DNA of 50,000 nt from Anaeromyces robustus (Eukaryota; Neocallimastigomycota; Neocallimastigomycetes; Neocallimastigales; Neocallimastigaceae): the NCBI GenBank assembly GCA_002104895.1, contig MCFG01000047.1:152501-202500 (forward strand). The letters run 5' to 3'. The notes under the pieces are model-generated. The model did no database searches, had not been told where the DNA came from, and worked only from the letters and a program-made list of their open reading frames with translations. Numbering within the stretch: the first letter of the stretch is position 1; each line of letters begins with the position of its first letter. Below, one piece after another: positions 21,085-31,086 of the stretch. A program made the position numbers and the translations under genes.

Positions 21085-22212
21085 TTATCTAATATAAAAT
21101 TCATCTTTTATAGATTTAAATATAAAAAAGAGAAAAAAAGCTTTGTATTATTAAATTAGATTTTTAACATAGAAAGTACAATTGATTATCATTTTGTACC
21201 ATTTTTAGTTTTAGAATGTTTATTTTCACATATATTTTTGTGGGTTAGTTTTTATTTAGTCAAAAGTTGTAAATATACTTATTTAAGGTTTCATTTATTT
21301 AAGGGTTTCTTACCAAGTGTTAGATATTTTATAATATATTCTAATTATGTAAATTTAAAATAAATAAATAATACAAAATTGTCCAAAGTGTTTTGTATAA
21401 TAACATATAATAATATATAAAAATTATAATAATAATATATAATAACATATAATAACATATAATAAATACATAAAAATTAAAATAATATATATTATAATTA
21501 TAATAAATAATTTAAAGTAAAATTTAAATATTATTTATTATAAATGAATAATAATAATAATAATAACCTACACACAGATATATTTTGTACTCCATAAAAC
21601 CATGGAAAATTAATAAATTAAAAAAATGTTTTATCTATATATGTAAATTATCTTCAATATAAAATTCCTTTTTTAAATAAAAGAATATAAAAATTAAATA
21701 AAATTAAAAAAAAAAAAAAAAAAAAAAACAATAATAATAATAATAATAAAAAAAAAAAAACAAACAAAAATGAAAGAAAGAAAAAATGTACCAATAGCAA
21801 AAAAAGAAAAAATAATAATTATGATTATTAATATAATTATTATTTATTAATTATATTATTATTATAATTTAATTTTTGGATTATTATATTAATTATAAAA
21901 AACATAATATATATATATATATTTTATTTATTTATTTTTTTTTTATTTTTTTTATTTTTTTTTATTTTTTTACTAATTATCATATTTTTTAATTTTTAAT
22001 ATTTTACTTATTTTATTTTTTCTTTATTATTATTATTATTTTTTTTGGGTTTTTTTCACTTCACTTTTTTTAATATATATTTTTATATTACATTAAATTT
22101 ATTTTTTTTAATTATTTTTCTTTTAATATAATTTAATATTTTATTTTTCGTCTGTGTTTATATTTCATATAAGTTATCTGATATTTATTTATTTATTTAT
22201 GGATTTATTTAT

Positions 22213-22479
22213 TTAAGGAATACCACACCAATTACCATTTTCAATACCCCATGAACCACTTTCATCAACGAAGGAAACTCCAACAGATGAAGAACAACAT
22301 GGGTAATCTGGAAGTGAGAAACATGTTTTCTCTTTTGGTGGAGGAAGACATACATTTTCTTTAATACCACACCAATTTCCGTTTTCAATACCCCATGGTT
22401 TACCATCATCAAAGGATACAACATCACAACCATTACAACATGGATATCCCATTTGAATTGAGAAACAATCATCTTGGAT

Positions 22480-22518
<39 letters not shown>

Positions 22519-24572
22519 ATTTTTACAAGAATCTTTAATACCACACCATTCATTATTTTCGAAACCCCAATCACCATCACCATCAGTATAAGCTACATCA
22601 CAAGTAGAACAGCACTTGTAATTAAGTTTAGCAGCGAAACATGATTCATTATTAGTTGGTTCTGGAGTTTTTGATTTTGATTTAGTAGTGGTCTTGGTAG
22701 TAGTAGTTTTTGTTTTGGTTGAAGGAGATGGAGAAGAACTCTTGTCAATAAGACCAGAATCCTTAATGTAATTACCATTAGCATCACAGATATGAGCTGG
22801 TTTACAAATACCTTTAGTCCATCCAGATGGTTCAGCGACACCTGTCTTAAGGTTAACTAAATATTTATCACCACGGTGGTAACCGTTACAATAAACATAT
22901 GCTTCAGTTGGTTGAATCATTTCACCATTAGTTTTAACACGGAAGTAGAAACCTTGTTCAGTACCTTTACCATCTAAATATTCCTTACCCCAACCAGCAC
23001 AAGCAACAAATCTATTACCTTCTTTTAATAATACATCACCACCCCAAACATTATCAACAGTAGCTCCAGAGTTGGATAAATCCATTTCAACACACCATCC
23101 ACCACAAATTAAACCACCAGTACTAGCGACAGTTGGAGCAAATTCATTAAGACCATTGAAATTAACCTTAAATTTAACTGTACCATTAGATTCTTTTGGT
23201 GGCCAGGCTCCATCCCAAGTTTGTTTTGGATCTGGAACATTTAATCCTTCTTGAATTAAGAAAGCAAGAAGACCAGTGTAAGCAGCATTATAATCTAAAG
23301 CAACTTCATTAGAATTATAATTGGTACGATCATCCTTGTAATCATCTCTAGCACCTGGACCACCAGCAAGAGCACCATAAAGTGGGAAAACGTTCTTAGC
23401 TGGTTTACCCATAGTATCAGTAGTACCAGAGGAACCACGATGGTGAACAGATTTTGGAGAACTTGGATCAGCACCAACAACGTAATCAACTTTAGCTGGA
23501 TTATCACCTTGAATATAATCAATTTGTTTTTGAATAAATTTAACATATTGTTTACGTTTAGAATCATCTTTATCCATGGTTGAAGCTACCATAGCAACAG
23601 TATAGGCAGCATTACTAGCATAACGGTTTGAACCCCAAGCAGAAAGGTTAGTATCATACCATAAACCACCTGGAGTAGTCTTATAGTTGACCATAAGATC
23701 ACTGTGTTTGAAAGCTTGTTCCTTATATTTATCTTCACCAGTAATCATGTACATTAAAGCGTAGGAACAAGCCTTTTTATCATCCCATGAAATTGGACCA
23801 CCAGAATTAAGGAAATAATCTGGATCGTATTCACTGTATGGGTAGTCCCAAATAGCGTCTACCTTAGCACGGTAAGTTTCATCACCAGTAACTAAATATA
23901 ACATAGCAGCACCCCAAACTAATTCATCCATAAATCCACTGTAAGATCTATAGTAACCTTGAGCATCTGGAATACCACTAGTGTAAGTATCACGATATTT
24001 ATCAGCGAAATCGTAAATTTCTATAGCATGTTTTAATAAAGTTTCAGCATAAGATGGATTTTCATCTTTAAAGACTAAATAAGCAGCAGCCTATAATATT
24101 ATTTAGTTTTTAGAATTTTTAAAAATTTATATTCAAATAAATAATAAAATTCAAATTTATATGTAAAAAAAAAGTTAAAGTAAAAATTTAAATATTATTT
24201 AATATATATATGTTAATTTATGATTATTATTAATTTAAAATAAAAAAAAAAAAATTACTAATGTAGCAGCAGTTTCACCAGCAAGATCAGAACCTGGTCC
24301 TTTAGTTGTAATTTTGTATGATGGGTGAGCATAGGTCATATCCTCTGTTTTCATTTACATGAGATAAAAAAAAAAGAAATAATATCATAAAAAGTTAATA
24401 TTATGCATTATATATTTAAAATTTCGAATAAGTTTTAATTATTATTTATGTATATTTACCAGGTGCAACCCAAGCACCATGATCTAAACTACCGTTACCA
24501 ACTTGACCATCTGTAATAGATTAAATTAAATAAAAATTTTTTCATTTTATTAATATATCTTGAATAGTAAAA

Positions 24573-24604
<32 letters not shown>

Positions 24605-25770
24605 CAAAAAGTAATAATTTATTATTGATAACTTACAAAGTTCATATTTTCCAGTGTGACATTTAATGAAATAGTCAGTACCCCATTTAATACAATCCTT
24701 AATGTATCCCCATTGTTCTAATAAAATTAAGTATAAGTATATCAATTAATATCAATATTTTTATCATATATTACTTTATAAATTTTATTATTAAGAATAT
24801 TAACCAGCTTGTTGATAACCATCTTTCCATAAGTAAGCTGAGAAAGCAAGTACTAAAATATTATTTAAAGAAGTTGAAAATGTATTTATTAATAATTATT
24901 GTCATAAAAAACTTTTAATATTTAAAAATATTATACTTACAGGTTAAAGCACTAGCTTGTGGGAAATTAAATTTAACATTATCACCAGCATCATCTATTT
25001 ATATAATAATTTATAAATATTATTTAATTAATTTGAAATATATGGTTTATATTGTTACACACATAATAAAAAATTGTGAATATTATACTTACAATCTATT
25101 GATTTTTAAATATACATGTATAAAATGTATGATTTATTAAAAAAAATATATAAAAAAAAAAATTATATTTATATTTTTTAGTATTTAAAAGTATTTAATT
25201 TATAAAATTGAATATAAAATAATAATACTTATAATTTATAATATATACTTACAACCACCGTTTAAATCAACTTTATTATCAGCACCAGCATCAGTCATAC
25301 TGTCTTTACGCCAGTAAATACGGTTACTTGCTGGTAATGGACCAGATCTTTGAGCTAATTATAAAATAACAAAATTCAATTATTTTCAATTATTTATTAT
25401 ATAAAATAATTATTAAACATGAATTTTTTTATAAAAATATAATTATTATATTATTTAATTATTTGTATTATTATAATTGATAAATATAAATATATTTATC
25501 ATGAATATTAAGTAAAAAGAATATATATACAAAAAAATAATAATAAAAATAGTATATACACATAATAATAAGAATTATAACAACAACAACAACAACAATG
25601 ATAATAACAGTATTAATAAATAATATCAAATTATTTTAATTGTATAATGTACCTTCATAGAACAAAAGTGAAAGTTCTAAATGTCTAGCATAATCTTGGG
25701 ATTTTGCATAAACATTTGGTAATGCTAAAGCTAATCCACTAAGAACTTTTAAAATTGATTGATATTTCAT
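22213..25770 (-). CDS. GH9 cellulase with three dockerins (paralogue B)
   Basis: Second GH9 cellulosomal cellulase, 806 residues. Nine exons: 25770-25653, 25354-25253, 25095-25093 (3 bases), 24994-24941, 24852-24805, 24717-24637, 24510-24460, 24344-24259 and 24090-22213. Exons 1-8 have exactly the same lengths and phases as in paralogue A. Signal peptide [19 protein letters not shown], ending VYA at about residue 22. Catalytic Asp76 and Asp79 lie in DAGDN, His in VHHRGSS and acid Glu443 in [11 protein letters not shown]. The beta-rich module is followed by a Ser/Pro and Thr/Lys linker and three dockerins; the first two are separated by a (PE)n run of about six PE units, versus PQPEPQPEP in A. 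Third dockerin ends WCGIP at the stop. Differences from A cluster in the linkers, dockerins and some loops; other coding stretches are base-identical. The introns are not alignable by eye with those of A, so the duplication is old or introns evolve fast. Cellulose hydrolysis in the extracellular cellulosome is inferred from the family. Confidence 0.95.
25093..25095 (-). other. 3-nt microexon (ATT) of GH9 paralogue B
   Basis: Coding-strand context CAATAG-ATT-GTAAGT. Same three bases, same position and same phase as in paralogue A, although the surrounding introns (157 and 98 bases) have diverged. Gives GGYYDAGD in the protein. Confidence 0.8.
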
Positions 25771-25842
25771 TTTATTATTTATTTGCTTTTTCTTTTTTAA
25801 TTGTCAATTTATATATATTATAAAGGATTATATATATATATT

Positions 25843-25855
25843 CACTGTCAAAGTG
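25843..25855. promoter_or_regulatory. Palindromic motif CACTGTCAAAGTG, proximal copy, GH9 B
   Basis: About 73 bases upstream of the GH9 B start codon. The CACT/AGTG half-sites are kept and the centre is GTCAA. Confidence 0.55.
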
Positions 25856-25907
25856 TATATATGAAATGTATTATAAATATTTTATTTTTTTTTCTGTTAT
25901 AGATTTC

Positions 25908-25922
25908 ACACTTTCAAAGTGT
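25908..25922. promoter_or_regulatory. Perfect palindrome ACACTTTCAAAGTGT, distal copy, GH9 B
   Basis: Seven-base arms (ACACTTT and AAAGTGT) around a central C, about 138 bases upstream of the GH9 B start and 66 bases from the proximal copy. Confidence 0.6.
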
Positions 25923-26480
25923 TTTAATTATATTATCAGATAACCTGATAAAGTATTTAAATATATACAAAAGGTTTTTAAGTATATACAGGAGAAAAAA
26001 AAAAAAGAATAAATAAGGAAATATGAAGGTTTTTTTATACCTGTTCATAATGAAGATTTTTTTTTAATATTTCATCATATATTTGTTAAATTAAAAAAAT
26101 AAATGACTATTTATGGATATAATATTTTATTTTTTTATTAAAAATTTAATAAAGCATGAACAAAAAAATAATAATAATTAAAGTTTTGAAAAATTAGTAA
26201 TTTTATGAATCTTATTTGTGTAACATAGACAATATTAGAGTGTAATTAAAAAATAGTAGAATTAAATAATAAATGAATTAAAATAAAAATTTGTACAAAT
26301 TTTATTATATGAAAAAAATGTTTATAAAAAAAGTATTTTATTATTATTATTTTATATTTAATAATAAATAAATGATATAATAACAAGAAATAATAATTAT
26401 GATTATTTATATAATTATTTTAAATTATTATAAGATATTACATGATTTATAATAGCCAGTTTTAGAAAATAATGAATAAG

Positions 26481-26598
26481 TATTATTTATTACAGTTTTT
26501 GATCGTAATAATTAAAATTGTTAAATAATTATAATTTACTATTTATTCCTTGTTTCTATTATTTAATTATTACGATCAAAAAACTATAATAAATAATA
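26481..26598. repeat. Long inverted repeat, about 36-nt arms
   Basis: Left arm at 26481-26516, right arm at 26562-26598, near-perfect reverse complements (a mismatch near CA/TA and one extra A), loop about 45 bases. Both arms hold the less AT-biased core TTGATCGTAATAATTAAA or its complement. Possible MITE remnant or hairpin transcript. Confidence 0.8.
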
Positions 26599-26704
26599 TT
26601 TTTATAACAACATATATATTATTTTGTTTATTTGTATTATATATATTAGTAATAATATTTATTATTATTTAATTTTTTTTATTTATATCAGCTTAATATA
26701 AGAA

Positions 26705-26903
26705 GTAATAAATAAATAAATAAATAAATAAAATAAATAAATAATAAATAAATAAATAAATAAATAATAAATAAATAAATAATAAATAAATAAATAATAA
26801 ATAAATAAATAAATAAAATAAATAAATAATAAATAAATAAATAAATACATAATAAATAAATAAATAAATAAAATAAATAATAAATAAATAAATAATAAAT
26901 TAA

Positions 26904-26942
<39 letters not shown>

Positions 26943-26974
26943 AATAAATAATAAATAAATAAATAATAAATTAA

Positions 26975-27013
<39 letters not shown>

Positions 27014-27015
27014 AT
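26705..27015. repeat. AATA tetranucleotide microsatellite
   Basis: About 310 bases of AATAAATAAATA units with frequent one-base phase slips, including a duplicated longer block (near 26870-26940 and 26940-27000). Confidence 0.9.
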
Positions 27016-27738
27016 TAATAAATATAAAAAAGATGTTAATAATTAATAAATAATAATAAAAATAAAATAGAAATTAATGTTAATTGTAATAAAAATATAT
27101 CGATGCTATTAATTTTTTTATTACAATTAGTATTTAACTTATACATACTTTTTTATTTTTATAACTTATATAATTAAACTAAAAATAAGATTTAATCAAA
27201 TTCTTAATTAGTTAAATTAAAGAATAATTGTTAATTGTAATAGTATTTTATGTTCTTTTTATAATTATAAATTCCAAAAGTATTAAAAAAAATCAATACA
27301 AAATTTTATGAAATATGCTGAATATATATTATTAATTATTATATTATATATAAGCCATTACAAAATACATTACAATTTATTTCATAAATAATTATTTATA
27401 TAATTATATATTTTGTAGTTTTAATAAAAATTGTATACATTAAAATGATTTACGCCACTTAATATAATAATAAAAAATTTAAATGGAAAATTTTAGAAAT
27501 AATGTGACACAGATATTATCAATCTTTAAAATCATTTTTCCCAAATATTTTTTTATTATATAATATTTAAAGATATTAATGATATTATATATTTATTAAT
27601 ATATAGAACAATATAAAATTATAGATAACGAAGAACAAATAAGAGATAATCAGTTGGTAAAGTCTAAAAATAATAATGGAACAAAAAAATAATGTCAATT
27701 TTATAAAATTTACATATCTGATATAATTTTTTTATTAC

Positions 27739-27774
<36 letters not shown>

Positions 27775-28587
27775 GATGACTTATTTTATATCCTCAAAAT
27801 ATTTTAAAAATCACCTTTTTTTTTAAAAAAATTATAATTAACTTAAGCTATATAATATATTATATTAGTTTTTTATTTTAATTTTTATCTTTTTTTAATT
27901 TATATCATTTTATTTATAATTTCATTTTATATACTATTTTTATGTTATGTATAATAAAAAAAAATTGGTTAAAAGATCTTTAATATTAATTAAAAATCAA
28001 AACAGAAATATTTATAAAATAATTCTAACTTTTTAAATAAAACTAACAGTAAAATAATAATATAAATTTATGATTAGTATTAATAGTTATAATTAATTTA
28101 ATTATGAAATTATAATAATCAAAATACATTATTATTTTTCTTTTTTTTTCTAGATGAAAAAATTAAAATCTAAAATATATAATTAAATCTTAATATATTT
28201 TATTATATATTAAATTATATAGTAATTAAATAAAAAATAATTTTAAGGTTAAAGATTAATAAAAATTTATAATAGAAAAAGATGTAACACAAAATTAAAA
28301 TAAATATGAAAACATCTAATTTAAAGAGTATATTATATTATATGTTATTAATATATAAAATATATATGATATTTAAATATTTATTTTAATATCGGATTAT
28401 TTATATGAAATGAAAAAATAAAAAAAATTATAAATAGTGGTAATTTTCTTTTTAATTTTTCAAATCACGATTAATTTATTGTTTTAATTAATATATAAAT
28501 ATAGAGTTTTTAATTCTATAAAAAAAAAGATTTTTATATATAAAAAATTAATTATTTTATATAATAAAGTTAATATCAAAATATAAA

Positions 28588-29643
28588 ATGAAGGTTATAA
28601 ATTTTGGTGGTGTTGACGAAACTGTCTACGAAAGATCTGATTTCCCACAAGAAAAACTTAACGAAATCTTTAAGGATGATGTTTTCGCTGTTATTGGTTA
28701 TGGTACTCAAGGTCGTAACCAATCTCGTAATTTAAGAGATAAGGGTTTCAAGGTTGTTGTTGGTCTTCGTAAGGGTCCATCTTGGGATCTTGCCAAGGAA
28801 GATGGTTGGGTTGAAGGTGAAACTCTTTTCGAAATTACTGAAGCCTGTAAGAAGGGTACTATTATTATGTACCTTCTTTCTGATGCTGGTCAAAAGGCTG
28901 CCTGGAATTCTATTAAGGAATTAGTTCACGGTAAGACTTTATATTTCTCTCACGGTTTCTCTATTGTTTTCAAGGATAAGACTGGTGTTGTTCCACCAGC
29001 TGATTGTGATGTTATCATGGTTGCTCCAAAGGGTTCCGGTACTACTGTCCGTACTCTTTTCTTAGAAGGTCGTGGTATTAACTCTTCTGTTGCTGTTTTC
29101 CAAGATTACTCTGGTAAGGCTGAAGAAAGAGCCTATGCTGCTGGTATTGCTATTGGTTCTGGTTACCTTTATCCAACTACTTTTGAAAGAGAAACTTACT
29201 CTGACCTTACTGGTGAACGTGGTACTCTTATGGGTTGTATTCAAGGTATTTTCAAGGCTCAATTTGAAGTTTTAATTGCTAATGGTCATACTCCATCTGA
29301 AGCTTTCAATGAAACTGTTGAAGAAGCTACTCAATCTCTTTACCCACTTATTGGTAAGAATGGTATGGATTGGATGTACGATAACTGTTCTACTACTGCT
29401 AGACGTGGTGCTCTTGACTGGATGGACAAATTTTATGCTGCTACTAAGCCAGTCTTTGAAGAATTATACGAAAGTGTTAGAAACGGTACTGAAGCTGAAA
29501 ACACTTTAGTTGCTAACTCTAAGCCAGATTACCGTGAATCTCTTGCTAAGGAATTAAAGGACCTTAGAGAATCTCAAATGTGGCAAACTGCTGTTACTGT
29601 TCGTAGTCTTCGTCCAGAAAATCAAAAGGTTGAAAAGCAATAA
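28588..29643 (+). CDS. ILV5: Ketol-acid reductoisomerase, no presequence
   Basis: Acetohydroxyacid reductoisomerase, the second shared step of valine, leucine and isoleucine synthesis: NADPH- and Mg-dependent alkyl shift and reduction of acetolactate. 351 residues, single exon. The N-terminal Rossmann domain has GYGTQG (37-42) and LRKG, a basic pair near 61-62 that fits NADPH. The knotted C-terminal domain has SDLTGERG, with Asp206 and Glu210 placed as metal ligands, and AFNETVEEATQSLYPLIG with further Glu residues. The whole chain resembles yeast Ilv5, but the protein starts directly at the conserved INFGG segment, so the mitochondrial presequence and linker are absent. In Piromyces E2 the same enzyme was shown to be cytosolic and to lack a leader (Akhmanova et al. 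1998), so a cytosolic place is likely here. Codons are notably richer in AAG, TTC, GGT and GCT than in neighbouring genes, suggesting high expression. There is no upstream in-frame ATG extension that looks like a leader. Confidence 0.97.
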   Translation: MKVINFGGVDETVYERSDFPQEKLNEIFKDDVFAVIGYGTQGRNQSRNLRDKGFKVVVGLRKGPSWDLAKEDGWVEGETLFEITEACKKGTIIMYLLSDAGQKAAWNSIKELVHGKTLYFSHGFSIVFKDKTGVVPPADCDVIMVAPKGSGTTVRTLFLEGRGINSSVAVFQDYSGKAEERAYAAGIAIGSGYLYPTTFERETYSDLTGERGTLMGCIQGIFKAQFEVLIANGHTPSEAFNETVEEATQSLYPLIGKNGMDWMYDNCSTTARRGALDWMDKFYAATKPVFEELYESVRNGTEAENTLVANSKPDYRESLAKELKDLRESQMWQTAVTVRSLRPENQKVEKQ

Positions 29644-31086
29644 GTTAATTTAAATAATAAATAATAAACAATAAAAAAAAGTGATCATTTCTTTTTTTTT
29701 TTTTTAGTTTTTTCTCATTTATCATAAATATTTTAAAAGGCTTTTTATATGAAAATGATAAATGAAATGAAAGTAAATGCTTTTTTTTATTAAATTCATA
29801 GTTCATTAAATCAAAGATTTAATATCATATAATCATAATTATGTTTTAACCTCATTTTATTATCATTAAGATTGATGGGTTTTTAACAAATTATATTCTT
29901 TTGGTTTACTTTTAAAAAAAAAAAAAGAATTAGTAATAATTTAAGTTTAATATGTATATTTAATTTTTATATTTAAACATAATTTAAGTTTTATAAATCA
30001 AATTATAAGAAACTCATAAATAATTAATTCATAAATAATTCATAAATAATATTAGAATAAATAAAAGTGTAAAATAATAAACAAATTAGTAAATAAAAAA
30101 AATAAAATAAAATAAAAATAAATAAAATAAAAATTAAAATTAAAAAATAATTTTTAATTGTTTAATGGTGTAAAAAAAAATAAAATTTTAATAATATATG
30201 TACTTTATTTAGTGAAAGGAAAAATAATCGAAACATTAATTAAAACTGTATAATTAAATTTATATTTATTAGTAAATTATATTTGTTGTAATTATTTTAT
30301 GTTATATATACATAATACAATAAAATTTTATATAATATCTAATAAATAAATTTTTTTATAATTTTATTATTAAATGTAACTTTTAAAAAGATAAATTTAA
30401 TAATAAATAATATCATCCCTTTAATAATAATAAATAATTATATATTTAAAAATTTTAGTTTTATATTTAGGTTAATAATTATTGATTTATACAATATAGT
30501 ATTTAATTTATTAAATATTAATTTGATTGGTTAAAATTTTTAAAAGTATTTTTTTTTTTTTTTTAAATTTTTTTTAAAAATTTTTTTAAACATATTTTTT
30601 AATAACAATAATTAAATATAAAACATACCCTTTATTAAATTACATAGACATTTGCCAATTGATATTTAAATTTATTTATTTAGTATTTATTTATTTATTT
30701 TTTATTTATTTTAAGAGGTAAGATTATTTACTATTTTATATGTATGAAAAAAGATAAATTTAATTATTTTGTTTAAATTAAATAATATATTTAATTGGAG
30801 CAAATTTCAAATTCCATTTTTTTTTTAAATATATAAATTTTTTTTTTTATGTTAAATTTAGTAGATTTATTATACTAATTTCTTTTCTTTTATATATAAT
30901 TATAATTAAAATTGTTATGTATACTTTTAAATAATAAAATCATAATAAAAATCTAAAAAATAAAATTGCAATAACAATAACAATAATGATAATAATAATT
31001 ATAAAAACAATATAAAAATAATAATTATCAATTTACAATTAATCAACAACAACAACAACAAAAAAAGACAAATATAATATAGCAAA
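29644..31086. other. AT-rich intergenic region
   Basis: Spans the reductoisomerase 3' end and the PWP1 promoter. A T run near 29691-29705 follows the stop; poly-T near 30549-30563. A CAACAACAACAACA stretch lies at about 31045-31060, just before the PWP1 start, probably in the 5' leader. No gene is seen. Confidence 0.6.

Larger units (their letters stand above)
18778..22212. other. Intergenic region between tandem GH9 genes
   Basis: Contains the GH9 A promoter with two palindromic motifs (18870-18956) and, near 22200, the 3' flank of GH9 B. In between are AT-rich repeats, hairpins at 20548-20564 and 21031-21084, an A run at about 21707-21728 and T-rich tracts at 21920-22080. An open frame without ATG at about 21145-21364 (hydrophobic, Phe/Tyr-rich) was not accepted as a gene. 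Confidence 0.6.
25771..28587. other. Divergent intergenic region, GH9 B to reductoisomerase
   Basis: Both flanking genes point away from this region, so it contains two promoters: the GH9 B motifs at 25843-25922 and an AT-rich leader before 28588. The middle holds a long hairpin (26481-26598) and a (TAAA)n array of about 300 bases (26705-27015). No gene is seen. Confidence 0.65.

Noticed and set aside
21145-21364. About 66 codons open on the plus strand without ATG, hydrophobic.
   Set aside because: No start, splice signal or motif; such frames are expected by chance in a window this size.
22209-23567. Several frames overlapping GH9 B, and the matching ones in GH9 A (15726-16731).
   Set aside because: Shadows in other frames of the cellulase last exons; they lack splice logic and family motifs.
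24542-24745. 67-codon minus-strand frame.
   Set aside because: It contains GH9 B exon 6 and runs into intron on both sides.
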